64,000 nt of DNA from Alphaproteobacteria bacterium (GCA_002401965.1 NVUR01000001.1:23871-87870), one strand, 5' to 3'. Positions 8,264-18,914 are shown, counted from the first letter of the stretch. A program made the numbers and translations. Notes: a model not told the origin generated them from the sequence alone.

Positions 8264-9574
8264 TTAGTAGCGGTAAGCATCGGGCTTGAATGGGCCTTTA
8301 ACTTCTACACCAATGTAATCAGCTTGCTCTTGCGACAGTACAGTCAATGTCGCGCCGACTTTTTCAAGGTGAAGTCTTGCTACTTTTTCATCCAGATGTT
8401 TAGGAAGAACGTAAACTTTGTTCTCGTAATTATCAGCATTCTTCCAAAGTTCGATTTGTGCCAATGTTTGGTTTGTGAAAGATGCGCTCATCACGAATGA
8501 TGGGTGACCTGTTGCACAACCAAGATTAACCAAACGACCTTCAGCCAATAAGATAATACGCTTACCACTTGGGAATTCGATCTCGTCAACTTGTGGCTTG
8601 ATATTCGTCCATTTCATGTTGCGCAATGGCTCAACCTGAATTTCATTGTCGAAGTGACCAATGTTACAAACGATCGCACGGTCTTTCATTTCACGCATGT
8701 GATCCACTGTGATGATGTCTTTGTTACCTGTTGTTGTCACGAAGATATCAGACTTAGGAGCCGCAGTTTCAAGTGTAACAACTTCGTAGCCATCCATTGC
8801 CGCTTGAAGCGCACAAATAGGATCGATTTCGGTAACCATTACGCGAACACCTTGAGAAGATAGAGACTGAGCAGAGCCTTTACCAACATCGCCGTAACCA
8901 CATACAGTAGCAACTTTACCAGCCAACATTACATCAGTCGCACGACGGATCGCATCAACAAGTGATTCGCGACAACCATATTTATTGTCGAATTTAGACT
9001 TTGTAACAGAGTCGTTTACGTTAATTGCAGGAACCTTCAATGTACCGTCTTCTTCCATTTTCTTAAGGAATAGAACACCGGTTGTTGTTTCCTCGGAAAC
9101 ACCTTTAATATCAGCCATAAGCTCAGGATAATCCTTGTGCATAATCGCAGTTAGATCACCGCCATCATCCAAAATCAAATTCGGAACCCAACCATTTGGA
9201 CCTTTAACAGTCTGGTGAATACACCACTCACCTTCTTCTTCAGTTTGGCCCTTCCATGCAAATACCGGAACGCCGGCTGCGGCTACGGCTGCGGCTGCTT
9301 CGTCTTGTGTTGAAAAGATGTTACATGAGCTCCAACGCACAGACGCACCCAAAGCTGTCAATGTTTCGATAAGGACGGCTGTTTGTACGGTCATATGAAG
9401 ACAACCAACAATACGTGCACCTGCCAAAGGCTGCTCTTCTTTATATTCTTCGCGCGTTGACATCAATCCCGGCATTTCATCCTGCGCAAGGTCGATTTGC
9501 AAACGCCCTGCTTCTGCCAAAGTGATGTCTTTAATCTTGTAATCTTGCTCTACTGCTTGTGGTGCGACTGACAT
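8264..9574 (-). CDS. ahcY: S-adenosylhomocysteine hydrolase
   Basis: NAD-dependent cytosolic enzyme that splits S-adenosylhomocysteine into adenosine and homocysteine, removing the product inhibitor of methyltransferases. At 436 residues it is of usual bacterial length. The NAD-binding loop GYGDVGKG is at residues 226-233; the substrate-site segments [13 protein letters not shown] and [11 protein letters not shown] and the C-terminal KPDAYRY are all present. ATG is preceded by AGGAG 9 bases upstream. No SAH riboswitch fold is visible in the ~100-bp leader. Divergent from the unknown gene at 9679. Confidence 0.98.
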   Translation of the reverse strand: MSVAPQAVEQDYKIKDITLAEAGRLQIDLAQDEMPGLMSTREEYKEEQPLAGARIVGCLHMTVQTAVLIETLTALGASVRWSSCNIFSTQDEAAAAVAAAGVPVFAWKGQTEEEGEWCIHQTVKGPNGWVPNLILDDGGDLTAIMHKDYPELMADIKGVSEETTTGVLFLKKMEEDGTLKVPAINVNDSVTKSKFDNKYGCRESLVDAIRRATDVMLAGKVATVCGYGDVGKGSAQSLSSQGVRVMVTEIDPICALQAAMDGYEVVTLETAAPKSDIFVTTTGNKDIITVDHMREMKDRAIVCNIGHFDNEIQVEPLRNMKWTNIKPQVDEIEFPSGKRIILLAEGRLVNLGCATGHPSFVMSASFTNQTLAQIELWKNADNYENKVYVLPKHLDEKVARLHLEKVGATLTVLSQEQADYIGVEVKGPFKPDAYRY

Positions 9575-9678
9575 TTTAGTGTCTCCTATTAATAAAATTC
9601 TTTGCTTTTGCTGTTTTTTTGATACAGTTGGAAGACTTAAGCATTTTTTATTTCAAAAACCAATGGTAATATTGCGTT

Positions 9679-10149
9679 ATGAGCATAAATTTTAATGAAT
9701 CAAGCAAAGACAAGCCTGAAGTTTCCAGTTCGAACGACCTGAAACCTGGCGAAGACATTATGGATAAGGAAAAAAGAACGGGGGAGCGTACGCGTTTCAT
9801 TCATAAAGCCAACCCACTTGTTGATCGTGCATACCAAATTTTCGAATATGACGTTACAAAAAGTGATTACGATCATGTCGGTGACTACATCCTTATTCAA
9901 AAAGATGAACCACAAGAAGTCACCGAGAAAAAAGTCATAAATCTAATGACTCTTCTGAATGGAAAAGATGATTTGATCGACCTTTCAAACTTGACAAATA
10001 CCAGACTCTTATATAGTATTGTTCCTGAAGCACAGGCAGGCAACCAGACAAAGATAGTCCTTAAGGATTACGATGGCTCCGGTGTTTCCAAAGAAAATGC
10101 AATATTTACAATAAGAAAGGGTGTTCTACATGACAAATTTAAGCGATAA
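9679..10149 (+). CDS. Hypothetical protein (156 aa)
   Basis: Soluble, highly charged 156-residue protein with no signal peptide or membrane segment. The first ~40 residues are polar and probably disordered (rich in Ser, Lys, Glu, Asp); the rest mixes beta-like stretches (YQIFEYDVT, YILIQ, RLLYSIV) with acidic turns. No family recognised. Its stop overlaps the next small gene, which starts inside its last codons, so the pair is probably translated from one message ending at the terminator at 10311. Divergent from ahcY. Confidence 0.7.
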   Translation: MSINFNESSKDKPEVSSSNDLKPGEDIMDKEKRTGERTRFIHKANPLVDRAYQIFEYDVTKSDYDHVGDYILIQKDEPQEVTEKKVINLMTLLNGKDDLIDLSNLTNTRLLYSIVPEAQAGNQTKIVLKDYDGSGVSKENAIFTIRKGVLHDKFKR

Positions 10150-10282
10150 TTTCGGAGGTAAGGCTTCAGGTCTTCCAAGTTTTGAGATTCAAGGAATGTT
10201 TGGTAAACTTGCCAGCGTTTCCGATGGATATAGCCCCGAGCAAACAGTATCTTTCGATAATACACCAGAGAACACTCTATAA
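10130..10282 (+). CDS. Small hypothetical protein (50 aa)
   Basis: Short frame beginning ATGACAAATTTAAGC and ending TAA at 10280-10282. It overlaps the end of the 156-aa gene by 20 bp and has AAGG about 10 bases upstream. Predicted product MTNLSDNFGGKASGLPSFEI... is polar, Ser/Gly-rich, with no membrane segment. Support is the overlap, the ribosome site and the terminator just downstream. No family known; a non-coding tail remains possible. Confidence 0.45.
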   Translation: MTNLSDNFGGKASGLPSFEIQGMFGKLASVSDGYSPEQTVSFDNTPENTL

Positions 10283-10310
10283 GAGAGTTCTCCAGATAAA
10301 ATTTACAAAG

Positions 10311-10336
10311 CGATCCGAAATTCGGGTCGTTTTTTT
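10311..10336 (+). terminator. Rho-independent terminator after the 9679/10130 gene pair
   Basis: CGATCCGAA/TTCGGGTCG stem with a short loop followed by TTTTTTT. A second stem (GAGAAC...GTTCTC, 10268-10292) overlaps the end of the small gene just upstream. Confidence 0.85.
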
Positions 10337-10360
10337 ATGCCTTATTCCCTTGAGTACATA

Positions 10361-12130
10361 TTATTGATCTATATTGAGGATAATAACAAACCGCGCACCT
10401 GTTACCCCGCCGGATCTATCCAGCTTATTTTCCGCATAAATAATGCCGTTATGCGCCGTTACGATCTGCCTACAAATAGACAAGCCAAGCCCTGAGTGGC
10501 GACCAAACTCTTCATGTTCTGGACGTTCGGAATAAAAGCGTTCAAATATTTTTTCAAGCTGGCTTTCAGGAATCCCCGCCCCTTCATCCTCAATAGAGAT
10601 CGTGACCCGATTCGATTTCATCTTCACCAGAATTTTAATTTTTGTTTTAACCGGCGCAAAAGATAAAGCATTCGCAATAATATTTTGGAAAACCTGCATC
10701 AACCGGCTCTCACTGCCCGACATATGCATTTCGAGAGCATCATTAAAGTCGAGCATAATCATCACACCGTCCTTTAATGCCCGATCATTATTTTCCTCGC
10801 TCGTATCTTCTCTTTCAAGAGGGCTTTTATAAACATTCAATAAATCCCTCAGCATCTTTTTAAGATCCACCATCTCAAACGCTTCACGTGATAATTCCGC
10901 ATCCAGACGCGATGCATTCGATATATCGGTAATCAAACGATCAAGACGATCAACATCATGGTCAATCACCATAAGCAATTTATCCAGATCAGCTTTATTT
11001 TTGACAATTTTTGTGGTTTCAACCGCACTTTTTAAAGATGTTAAGGGGTTTTTAATTTCATGTGATACATCTGCGGCAAAGGCCTCAATCGTATCCATAC
11101 GCTCCCACAAAGCCGCCGTCATATCGCGCAACACGATAGAAAGTTCGCCTATTTCATCATTGCGCTCGCTCATATCCGGAATTTCAGTATGCTTCAACTT
11201 ACCCCTTCGTACATTTTCCGCAGCGTTAGCCAATTTTCGCAAGGGACGGGCAATCACACCCGAAAGATAAATAGACAATAAAATGGTAATCAACAACGTT
11301 ACCAAAAATATCTTTAAAATATTAAACCAAGCATCCCCCATGGCGCTATTAATCTCTTCATCATCACCAATCAGCATAACAATGCCGACAATTTTTGACT
11401 GACTAACAATGGGTAATGCCGCAGTTAAAACAATCTCACCCTTTGTATCACGCCATGCAGAAATACTTAACTTCTGCCCCTTCGCCTCAATCACATCGGC
11501 ATACTGGTTCGCATCTTGCGAGAAAACACCGGGAAACAGCGGTAATTGTTTATATTGCGGAAACAGTGATACAATCCAACCCGCCGTATCTTTCAAAAGC
11601 TCAACACTGTCAAGCTGACTTTCCTCTTTTTCTGTAACAGTGAATATAGGCTTGATGCTATCGCTCTCAATGATAACTTTTGAATCGGCAACCATCACAT
11701 TCTCGGTATTAAAAATCAAAATACGTTTACCAAGCGTTGCACCCAAACGTGCGGACAAAATTTGCACTTTAGACAAAGATAGAGAAGTTATAATATTCTC
11801 ACCTTCACCACCAGCATACAAGATACCTTCTGAAATAGCCGCAGAAACAAGAATAATTTCAGTCTCGAAGCGCTTTATTTTCGCCTCAATCAATGTGGAA
11901 TGATATTGCCCCAGATAAATAACACCAAATATAAGACTAACCAGAGCAATAACATTAACCCCGATAATACGAAGTGTAAGCCCGGTAATGCGCCGCTCTT
12001 TACCACCCCAATATAAATCAAACAACTGTTCAATATCACCGCGGTGCGAACCAATGCGGAACCAGCGACTACTCTTCCTTATAGCGGTAGCCGACCCCGT
12101 ATAGCGTTTCGATTTTGTCGAATTCGTCAT
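10361..12130 (-). CDS. chvG: Sensor histidine kinase ChvG
   Basis: Membrane sensor of the ChvG/ChvI (ExoS/ChvI, BvrS/BvrR) system that controls envelope and acid-stress genes in alphaproteobacteria. 589 residues: a cytoplasmic N-terminal tail, TM1 at about 53-74, a periplasmic sensing region to ~268, TM2 at ~270-293, HAMP to ~345, HisKA with [10 protein letters not shown] (His357), then HATPase with DEGAGIP and [10 protein letters not shown]. The ATG chosen overlaps chvI by 62 bp, which is long; no other ATG, GTG or TTG gives a complete TM1, though a rarer start near the chvI stop cannot be excluded. Cotranscribed with chvI. Confidence 0.9.
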   Translation of the reverse strand: MTNSTKSKRYTGSATAIRKSSRWFRIGSHRGDIEQLFDLYWGGKERRITGLTLRIIGVNVIALVSLIFGVIYLGQYHSTLIEAKIKRFETEIILVSAAISEGILYAGGEGENIITSLSLSKVQILSARLGATLGKRILIFNTENVMVADSKVIIESDSIKPIFTVTEKEESQLDSVELLKDTAGWIVSLFPQYKQLPLFPGVFSQDANQYADVIEAKGQKLSISAWRDTKGEIVLTAALPIVSQSKIVGIVMLIGDDEEINSAMGDAWFNILKIFLVTLLITILLSIYLSGVIARPLRKLANAAENVRRGKLKHTEIPDMSERNDEIGELSIVLRDMTAALWERMDTIEAFAADVSHEIKNPLTSLKSAVETTKIVKNKADLDKLLMVIDHDVDRLDRLITDISNASRLDAELSREAFEMVDLKKMLRDLLNVYKSPLEREDTSEENNDRALKDGVMIMLDFNDALEMHMSGSESRLMQVFQNIIANALSFAPVKTKIKILVKMKSNRVTISIEDEGAGIPESQLEKIFERFYSERPEHEEFGRHSGLGLSICRQIVTAHNGIIYAENKLDRSGGVTGARFVIILNIDQ

Positions 12131-12770
12131 CTAGTTTCTTAAACTTCTTTCTGACACGCTTAATGTGCGAATCAACAGTTCTATCATCAACATAGATATT
12201 CTCACCATATGCCATATCAATCAACTGATCTCTGTTTCTGACATGCCCGGGGCGCATCGCCAAAGATTTTACAAGTAAATATTCCGTCACTGTTAAATTA
12301 AGCGGCTGCCCTTTCCATGAACATAAATGGCGCGAATCATCCAAAATCAAATGCCCGTATTCAATGTTACTGCTAACCTCTTGCTTACTCTGCTCCGCAT
12401 TCATAAGGTCACGTCGCCGCAACAAAACCTTAATGCGTTCAATCAGAAGACGTTGCGAAAAAGGCTTTGTGATATAGTCATCCGCGCCCATACGCAAACC
12501 GATAACCTGATCGACCTCATCATCCTTAGACGTTAGAAAAATCACAGGAATGGCGCTTTCCTCCCGTAATTTCGAGAGAACCTCTATACCGTCCATACGC
12601 GGCATTTTCACATCAAGAATAACCAAATCCGGTTGTTCTTCTAAAATGGCACGAAGACCAGCGTCACCATCATTGAATGTCTCGACGTTAAAACCTTCTG
12701 CCTCCAACGCCATCGAAACGGAAAGCAAAATATTACGGTCATCATCTACAAGAAAAATTTTATCTATCAT
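12069..12770 (-). CDS. chvI: Response regulator ChvI
   Basis: OmpR/PhoB-type transcription factor of 233 residues, partner of ChvG. Receiver: acidic pocket Asp10-Asp11, phospho-acceptor Asp53 (LVILDVKMP), the switch Thr in FLTSKD and the conserved Lys in YITKPF (~104). The winged-helix DNA-binding domain fills the second half, ending in GVGYRYKEE as is typical. It is first in the pair, ~45 bp downstream of folC. The hprK/ptsIIA genes that often follow chvG in Rhizobiales are absent. Confidence 0.94.
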   Translation of the reverse strand: MIDKIFLVDDDRNILLSVSMALEAEGFNVETFNDGDAGLRAILEEQPDLVILDVKMPRMDGIEVLSKLREESAIPVIFLTSKDDEVDQVIGLRMGADDYITKPFSQRLLIERIKVLLRRRDLMNAEQSKQEVSSNIEYGHLILDDSRHLCSWKGQPLNLTVTEYLLVKSLAMRPGHVRNRDQLIDMAYGENIYVDDRTVDSHIKRVRKKFKKLDDEFDKIETLYGVGYRYKEE

Positions 12771-12814
12771 AAGATCAAGTATCCCAAACTTTACGCTTTA
12801 TATCAATATATTCG

Positions 12815-14161
12815 TTACAATCCGCCAATATGTTCCAGAACTTCACCCGCCAGATACACTGATCCTGCGATTAAAATTCTGGAGGACGGGTTATCTCGTG
12901 CAATGTTATGAATCGCATCAACACAACTTTCATGCGCATAGATAGGCATGTCATAGCGCATCTCTTTAATATTGCCCTCAATATCATCCTTCGTCTGGCA
13001 CTGAGGATCTGAGACAATCGAAACAATATGAAGCGCGGTAAGGTGCGGTAATAAAGAGGCGAGGAGGCGCGCAGAATCTTTGGTGTCCAACATCCCCATA
13101 ACCAAGTGAAGCGGCCTGTCATCTTGCCGCTGCCATTGTTTTATCTCTGCGGCTAACGCTTCGCCCGCACTGTCATTATGCCCTGAATCCAGCCATATTT
13201 CAGTATTATCGGCAATATAAAAGTCAGAAGCCGCTAACTTTTGCAAACGCCCAGGCCAATAGACGGACTTTAGCCCATCCTCAATCGCTTGGTCGCTCAC
13301 CTCTATATGTTGACGCAGCGAAAATAACGTCGCCAGTGCTACGCCTGCATTTTGAACCTGATGCGCGCCTTGTAAGGACGGCAAAGGAAAATCATGATCC
13401 TGATCCTTAAAGGAAAAAGTCATACGTTCCCCTGATGAACGAACATTCCAGTCAGTGCCGTGCCTACAGGAATATGCACCCGAGGAGTCTATTTCCTCCG
13501 TCAACACATCATTTACCGCGCGTGCATCATCACCCGCGCCCTGATATCCACTGATACAAGGCACATCCGCCTTCATAATACCTGCCTTCTCCATGGCAAT
13601 ATCACGAATATCATTACCCAGAAAATCCGTATGATCCAGAGATATCCGGTTAATCACGCTGGCCAGCGGTGCATCAATAACGTTCGTACAATCAAGGCGA
13701 CCACCAAGCCCAACCTCCAGCAACAAAATATCCGCAGGTGTGTCGGCAAATGCCTTAAACGCCAGAGCCGTCGTAATTTCGAAAAAAGAAAGCGGCGCAC
13801 CTTTGTTATAGTCCAAAGCCTGATCTATCAGCTGCTCCAGACAGGCATTATCAATCGCCTGCCCTGCTAACGTGATGCGCTCATTCACATGAATCAGATG
13901 CGGCGAAGTATAGCTATGTACCTTCAAACCCTGCGCCTGTAATATTGCCTGTAATATCGCAATGATAGAGCCTTTACCATTGGTTCCCGCCACATGAATA
14001 ACAGGCGGCAGGTTTAAATGCGGATTACCAAAAGCGGCCAAAAGGTCAAGATACTGCCCGCGATCCCAATTAATTTTCGAACGCGTACGACGAAGCTGGA
14101 ATATCGTCTCCAGCTTATCACGCAATGCTTTATCGTCATGTTTAAGATCAGCCTGATGCAT
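12815..14161 (-). CDS. folC: Folylpolyglutamate / dihydrofolate synthase FolC
   Basis: Mur-ligase-fold enzyme that adds glutamate to dihydropteroate and folates, using ATP. 448 residues; the ATP loop GTNGKGS is at 59-65, followed by SPHLIHVNERI and the metal-site LLEVGLGGRLDCTN region; the C-terminal Mur ligase domain includes LDSGHN. The ATG has AGAGG about 8 bases upstream. It lies directly downstream of accD in the order usual for alphaproteobacteria and ends the trp/accD/folC run. Confidence 0.96.
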   Translation of the reverse strand: MHQADLKHDDKALRDKLETIFQLRRTRSKINWDRGQYLDLLAAFGNPHLNLPPVIHVAGTNGKGSIIAILQAILQAQGLKVHSYTSPHLIHVNERITLAGQAIDNACLEQLIDQALDYNKGAPLSFFEITTALAFKAFADTPADILLLEVGLGGRLDCTNVIDAPLASVINRISLDHTDFLGNDIRDIAMEKAGIMKADVPCISGYQGAGDDARAVNDVLTEEIDSSGAYSCRHGTDWNVRSSGERMTFSFKDQDHDFPLPSLQGAHQVQNAGVALATLFSLRQHIEVSDQAIEDGLKSVYWPGRLQKLAASDFYIADNTEIWLDSGHNDSAGEALAAEIKQWQRQDDRPLHLVMGMLDTKDSARLLASLLPHLTALHIVSIVSDPQCQTKDDIEGNIKEMRYDMPIYAHESCVDAIHNIARDNPSSRILIAGSVYLAGEVLEHIGGL

Positions 14162-14208
14162 GCCTATGCCTCTTCGAATCGTCTAAAAAACGCATCTAAA
14201 ACCAGACC

Positions 14209-15231
14209 TTAATTCGCGGCGGCTTTCTTTTGGCCTGTCACATCATCGCAGTTTTGGGAGATACTCCTCACGGCCTGCTGTGCAGCTTTGACTTGAGATG
14301 TAGCCTTCTTGCCACTCTTTTTACTTTTACCCGAAGATTTTTTTGTCTTCTTACTTGAGCCACCAGCATCAGGATTAACAGGTGTCTGCGTTAAAATGCT
14401 GATAAGGTTAACAACCGTATTCTTCATTTCATCGCGCGTCACCACCATATCGACAATACCGTGCTCTAACAGATATTCCGCAGTCTGGAAATTTTCCGGC
14501 AAGGTCTCGCGCACAGTTTCTTCAATCACGCGCCGTCCGGCAAAGCCAATCATCGTACCTGGCTCGGCAATATGGATATCGCCCAGCATTGCAAAAGAAG
14601 CACTCACGCCGCCCGTTGTAGGGTCAGTCAAAATCACAATATAAGGCAGCTTGGCATTCTTCACCATTTCAACGGCAATAATACTGCGCGGCATTTGCAT
14701 CAAGGAAATCATCCCCTCTTGCATACGTGCGCCACCAGAAGCCGGAATAGTAATAAATGTAGCATTATCTCTCACTGCAATTTCAGCAGCCTTAACAATC
14801 GCTTCACCAACCGCAGCACCCATAGAGCCGCCCATATAACGGAAATTAAAGGCCGCAATCACGACATTCAAACCACCCATTTTTCCGCTGGCAATCGTAA
14901 TCGCTTCATTAAGACCGGTCTTGCTCTGCGCTTCTTTAATGCGATCAACATAACGCTTACGATCTTTAAACTTCAAAGGATCATGCGCAACTTCCGGCAA
15001 TTCATGTGATGTGTATTCACCACCGTCAAACATCATTTTCAAACGATCTGCAACTGGGAAACGTAAGTGATGCCCACAATGATAACAAACGTTATGGCTT
15101 TTTTCCAAATCGCGGTGGAACAGCATTCCTTCACAAGATGTACATTTTTGCCACAGATTATCAGGCACCTCCTTTTGCTCACTCACAAAAGAACGAATAC
15201 GCGGTGGTATCAAATTGGACAGCCAGTTCAT
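14209..15231 (-). CDS. accD: Acetyl-CoA carboxylase carboxyltransferase subunit beta
   Basis: Beta subunit of the carboxyltransferase that makes malonyl-CoA for fatty acid synthesis, working with AccA. 340 residues: an N-terminal four-Cys zinc ribbon (Cys30, 33, 49, 52), then the crotonase-like domain with SGGARMQEG and TTGGVSASFA. From about residue 286 a ~55-residue Lys/Ser/Gly-rich tail follows that is not part of the fold; it is basic and may bind nucleic acid or be simple disorder. ATG preceded by AGGA. Upstream neighbour trpA is 55 bp away. Confidence 0.96.
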   Translation of the reverse strand: MNWLSNLIPPRIRSFVSEQKEVPDNLWQKCTSCEGMLFHRDLEKSHNVCYHCGHHLRFPVADRLKMMFDGGEYTSHELPEVAHDPLKFKDRKRYVDRIKEAQSKTGLNEAITIASGKMGGLNVVIAAFNFRYMGGSMGAAVGEAIVKAAEIAVRDNATFITIPASGGARMQEGMISLMQMPRSIIAVEMVKNAKLPYIVILTDPTTGGVSASFAMLGDIHIAEPGTMIGFAGRRVIEETVRETLPENFQTAEYLLEHGIVDMVVTRDEMKNTVVNLISILTQTPVNPDAGGSSKKTKKSSGKSKKSGKKATSQVKAAQQAVRSISQNCDDVTGQKKAAAN

Positions 15232-15286
15232 CTATATATCCTGATTATTATTCGAACATGATAAATCGCAGAAAATACGCGCAGAG

Positions 15287-16108
15287 TCAATATGCACCTT
15301 CATCAGGGCGTGGCCCTAAAACATCAGAAAGTGAGCGAACGAGGCTTGTCACATCGCCCATTCCATCGCCATTTTCGCCAATATCCTTCACCTTTTCAAC
15401 AATAGAGGAACCAACGACAACCGCGTCCCCCAAAGCCGACATTTCCTGTGCATCATTTGGTGTTTTAATCCCGAAGCCAATGGCAATGGGTAAATCGCTC
15501 TGAGCTTTAATCAGATCAATATGCGGCTTTAACGCATTCAGGTCGGCCTTCGCCGTTCCGGTTACACCTGTAATCGAGACATAGTAAAGGAAACCGCTCG
15601 CGCCCTCCAAAACAACAGGCAAACGATCTGCATCTGTTGTCGGCGTAATCAGGCGAATCATATCAATTCCCTGTGCATCGGTGAATTTGCGTAAATCCTG
15701 ATCTTCCTCAGGTGGTAAATCCACGATAATCAAGCCATCAACCCCTGCTTCTTTTGCATCTTTCGCAAAACCCTCAAGCCCATAGGCATAAAGCGGGTTC
15801 GCATAGCCCATCAAAATAATAGGCGTATGGTTATTATCCACGCGGAAATCCCGTACGATTTGAAGGGTCGTTTTCATCGTTGCACCGGCCTTCAGCGCCC
15901 GTTGCCCCGCATGCTGGATCGTCAAGCCATCCGCCGCAGGATCAGTAAACGGCATCCCGATTTCAATCAAATCCGCACCCGCTTCAGGTAGATTCTTAAG
16001 AACCGCCAAGCTATTTTCTATACTCGGATCACCCGCCATCGTAAACGTCACCAAAGCTTTACGCCCTGATGCTTTTAGAACTTCAAATGTCTTTTTAATT
16101 CTGCTCAT
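15287..16108 (-). CDS. trpA: Tryptophan synthase alpha chain
   Basis: Cleaves indole-3-glycerol phosphate to indole, which is channelled to TrpB. 273 residues, TIM barrel. The catalytic Glu49 and Asp60 occur at exactly the Salmonella positions within IEIGMPFTDPAADG; phosphate-binding GFGIKTP is also present. The ATG overlaps the stop of the GyrI-like gene (ATGA at 16105-16108), so it is translationally coupled to a gene that is not normally part of the trp operon. Confidence 0.97.
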   Translation of the reverse strand: MSRIKKTFEVLKASGRKALVTFTMAGDPSIENSLAVLKNLPEAGADLIEIGMPFTDPAADGLTIQHAGQRALKAGATMKTTLQIVRDFRVDNNHTPIILMGYANPLYAYGLEGFAKDAKEAGVDGLIIVDLPPEEDQDLRKFTDAQGIDMIRLITPTTDADRLPVVLEGASGFLYYVSITGVTGTAKADLNALKPHIDLIKAQSDLPIAIGFGIKTPNDAQEMSALGDAVVVGSSIVEKVKDIGENGDGMGDVTSLVRSLSDVLGPRPDEGAY

Positions 16109-16590
16109 AAATTCACACCAATCGCGACTAGAACCTCATGCACACCTTCTTCGAAGAACCGTTTACCATACACTTCAAAATCGGTCTCGAATTTCCTGTC
16201 CAAATCACTCTGCCACACGGCTGTCCATGTTTCGATCAGCGCTTTTGGTTGTTCACCAATCGCGCCCATCATGGCGTAATCCGCACTTTGAACCTCAACA
16301 TGATACAAATGATCTTTCATTTGCGGATCGCCTTTAATCTTATAGCCAATCGTTAAACGATAAGGCTTTGTATGGTCGCCTTCATAATCTGAATAAACCG
16401 CATAAATCACATCATCAACACGGTTTTCAACATCTTGACCGATGCTCTTCTCAAAGAAATCCTGCCACAGCGCGTTGATCTCCTCACTCGCAGTTTCATT
16501 ACTCGTAATCATAGAAAGCCCGACAACAGAAAAACCATCGATCTTTTCCAAGCCAGCTTTTACTTCGTAGTCACTCATAGCCCTACTCAC
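16105..16590 (-). CDS. GyrI-like / AraC effector-binding domain protein
   Basis: 161 residues, single domain resembling the GyrI-like small-molecule-binding (SHS2) fold: an N-terminal strand GFSVVGLSM, the helix LWQDFFEKSI, a YAVYSDYEGD stretch matching the family's Y-x-x-Y-x-D-Y pattern, and a C-terminal DFEVYGKRF. Such stand-alone domains bind hydrophobic or cationic ligands. No DNA-binding part is present. It overlaps the upstream Sel1 gene and downstream trpA by ATGA at both ends. A link to tryptophan or indole is only suggested by position; the ligand is unknown. Confidence 0.75.
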   Translation of the reverse strand: MSRAMSDYEVKAGLEKIDGFSVVGLSMITSNETASEEINALWQDFFEKSIGQDVENRVDDVIYAVYSDYEGDHTKPYRLTIGYKIKGDPQMKDHLYHVEVQSADYAMMGAIGEQPKALIETWTAVWQSDLDRKFETDFEVYGKRFFEEGVHEVLVAIGVNL

Positions 16591-17039
16591 TTCAATTTTT
16601 TCTTAAGCGTTTCCGCTTCTTCAACTAAGCTCTCACAAACCGAAACTGGATCTGCATTAATAACCAAATCAAGATATTCCAAAACTTTATCTGCTTCTTT
16701 ATCACTAACCATATAAAGCCGCGCAAGTGCCAAGGCAGCCTCAATATCACCATGTTCAACAGCCTGCTCAAACCAATACTTAGCCGAAACGATATCGCCT
16801 CTCATTCGATATGTACAACCGAGGTTATTGCGCGCTGAAACTTCATTCAATTCCAAGGCCTTCTTATCCCAGTAGATAGATTTATCATAATCTACACCTA
16901 CCCCATCCCCTACAGCATACATATTCGCAATACGGCACATACTTTCAGCATCACCAGCCTCAGCCAGCTTTAACAAAACATCAAAAGCCTTCTTATAGAA
17001 AGCCTCCACCTCCGCATATAGGGCATCATTATCCATCAT
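16587..17039 (-). CDS. Sel1-repeat (TPR-like) protein
   Basis: 150 residues, all helical. Roughly three Sel1/TPR units can be seen: around 26-62 ([21 protein letters not shown]), 63-95 ([26 protein letters not shown]) and 96-125 ([13 protein letters not shown]). No signal peptide, so a cytosolic protein-protein adaptor is likely. Two ATG codons are possible (17039 or 17036); the first overlaps the trpB stop as ATGA and the gene ends by overlapping the GyrI-like start as ATGA. Function unknown; its place between trpB and trpA is unusual. Confidence 0.8.
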   Translation of the reverse strand: MMDNDALYAEVEAFYKKAFDVLLKLAEAGDAESMCRIANMYAVGDGVGVDYDKSIYWDKKALELNEVSARNNLGCTYRMRGDIVSAKYWFEQAVEHGDIEAALALARLYMVSDKEADKVLEYLDLVINADPVSVCESLVEEAETLKKKLK

Positions 17040-18256
17040 ATCTTAACGCCTAACTTATCAGCAACAGTGAAAATATCCTTATCACCGCGACCACAAAGAT
17101 TCATCACAAGGATATGATCCTTCGGCAGAGTGCCTGCAATTTTGGCAACATGCGCCAAGGCATGCGCCGGTTCCAACGCCGGAATAATCCCCTCTAATTT
17201 AGAGCATAACTGAAACGCATCCAATGCTTCTTTATCCGTCACACTTACATATTCGACACGTTTTCTATCGAATAACCATGCATGCTCTGGCCCGATACCC
17301 GGATAATCCAACCCAGCGGAAATTGAGTGCGCCTCTTGAATTTGTCCATCATCATTTTGAAGGAAATACGTCTGCATACCGTGCAAAACACCAGGCTTTC
17401 CGCCCTCAAGGCTGGCCGCATGTAAATCTGTATCCACACCCATGCCACCTGCTTCCACGCCGATCATATGCACATCCGCATCATCAAGGAACGGATGGAA
17501 CAGACCCATCGCATTTGAACCACCGCCAATCGCGGCAATCAGCGTATCGGGCAAACGCCCCTCACGCTCCATCATCTGCTCTTTGGTTTCTTTACCGATG
17601 ATAGATTGGAAATCACGCACCATCGCAGGAAACGGATGCGGACCGCCCACAGTGCCGATCAGGTAATAGGTGTCATGCACATTTGTGACCCAATCACGCA
17701 TCGCTTCATTCATGGAATCCTTTAAAGATGCCGAGCCAGACGTTACAGAAACGACCTCTGCCCCCAGCAATTTCATACGAAATACGTTTGGTGATTGACG
17801 TTCCACATCTTTCGCACCCATGAAAATAGTACATGGTAGATCAAAGAGAGCGCACACTGTCGCCGTTGCAACACCGTGCTGACCCGCGCCTGTTTCGGCA
17901 ATAATACGGGTCTTGCCCATCCGCATCGCCAGCAAAACCTGCCCGATACAATGGTTAATCTTATGCGCGCCAGTATGGTTCAGCTCATCACGCTTAAAGT
18001 AAATCTTCGCGCCCATATCCCCGTTGGTAAAGTGCTTCGTCGTCTTCTCCGCAAAATAAAGCGGTGACGGACGACCGATATAATTCTTCGCCAAGTCATC
18101 AAATTGCGCCCAAAAAGCAGGATCAACTTTCGCTTCGTTCCATGCTTTTTCCACAGACAAAACAAGCGGCATTAACGTTTCCGCCACATACCGTCCACCA
18201 TATTGCCCGAAATGCCCGCGCTCGTCGGGCTGATTTTTATATGAATTCACTGTCAT
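17036..18256 (-). CDS. trpB: Tryptophan synthase beta chain
   Basis: PLP enzyme that condenses indole with serine to tryptophan. With the ATG at 18256 it is 406 residues, the usual length; the PLP lysine is Lys99 in [14 protein letters not shown], and the PLP phosphate loop GGGSNAMG is present. An upstream in-frame start at 18286 would overlap trpF and add ten residues not found in the family. It follows trpF by 7 bp and is overlapped (ATGA) by the Sel1-repeat gene. Confidence 0.97.
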   Translation of the reverse strand: MTVNSYKNQPDERGHFGQYGGRYVAETLMPLVLSVEKAWNEAKVDPAFWAQFDDLAKNYIGRPSPLYFAEKTTKHFTNGDMGAKIYFKRDELNHTGAHKINHCIGQVLLAMRMGKTRIIAETGAGQHGVATATVCALFDLPCTIFMGAKDVERQSPNVFRMKLLGAEVVSVTSGSASLKDSMNEAMRDWVTNVHDTYYLIGTVGGPHPFPAMVRDFQSIIGKETKEQMMEREGRLPDTLIAAIGGGSNAMGLFHPFLDDADVHMIGVEAGGMGVDTDLHAASLEGGKPGVLHGMQTYFLQNDDGQIQEAHSISAGLDYPGIGPEHAWLFDRKRVEYVSVTDKEALDAFQLCSKLEGIIPALEPAHALAHVAKIAGTLPKDHILVMNLCGRGDKDIFTVADKLGVKI

Positions 18257-18263
18257 GCTCGCT

Positions 18264-18914
18264 TTATACCGTTTTAACCGCCGCAAGAAAAGCCCTGATT
18301 TTCTCTATATCTTTTTCACCGCGCACCGATTCGACGCCCGAGGATACATCCACCGCATCAGGAGAAAGTACCGAGAGCGCTTGCTCTACATTTTCCGCAT
18401 TTAAACCACCCGATAACATCCACGGTTTTGAAAATTCCAGCCCTTGCAACAATACCCAGTCAAAGCTCTGCCCCGTACCGCCTGGAACATCACTATCCGC
18501 TGGTGGTTTCGCGTCAAACAGCAGCCAATCAACATGATCCTCATAAGCACGCGCAAGCGCGATATCTTCGACATGGCTCACAGAGAAAGCCTTAATAATC
18601 GGCAAAGCGTATTTTCCCTTGATCTCGGCAACACGCTGCGGCGTTTCTGCGCCATGCAATTGGATCATATCCAACTGCACCCGCCCTGTTACCGCGTCCA
18701 ACTGTGCGTCTGTTGGGTCAACAAACAAACCAACGCTACGTACACCCGTGGGCAACATCAAGGCAAGTGCCTTCGCCGTATCAATCGCCACATGACGTGG
18801 GGATGGCGGGAAAAACACAAACCCAACAAAGCGCGCACCACCACGCACCGCTGCGCCCAAAGCCTCCGGCGTTTTAATCCCGCATATTTTCGCTGTGATT
18901 TTCTTATGCGACAT
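18264..18914 (-). CDS. trpF: Phosphoribosylanthranilate isomerase
   Basis: TIM-barrel enzyme of tryptophan synthesis, converting phosphoribosylanthranilate to CdRP. 216 residues with KICGIKTPE (catalytic Cys), [15 protein letters not shown], the catalytic Asp region LLFDAKPP and the C-terminal VDVSSGVES phosphate site. Its ATG shares one base with the stop of the small membrane protein upstream (TAATG), implying coupling. trpE, trpD and trpC are not in the window. Confidence 0.97.
   Translation of the reverse strand: MSHKKITAKICGIKTPEALGAAVRGGARFVGFVFFPPSPRHVAIDTAKALALMLPTGVRSVGLFVDPTDAQLDAVTGRVQLDMIQLHGAETPQRVAEIKGKYALPIIKAFSVSHVEDIALARAYEDHVDWLLFDAKPPADSDVPGGTGQSFDWVLLQGLEFSKPWMLSGGLNAENVEQALSVLSPDAVDVSSGVESVRGEKDIEKIRAFLAAVKTV

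Noticed and set aside
9575..9678. SAH or SAM riboswitch before ahcY
   Set aside because: The leader is ~100 bp, AT-rich and lacks a GC-rich pseudoknot or multi-stem core.
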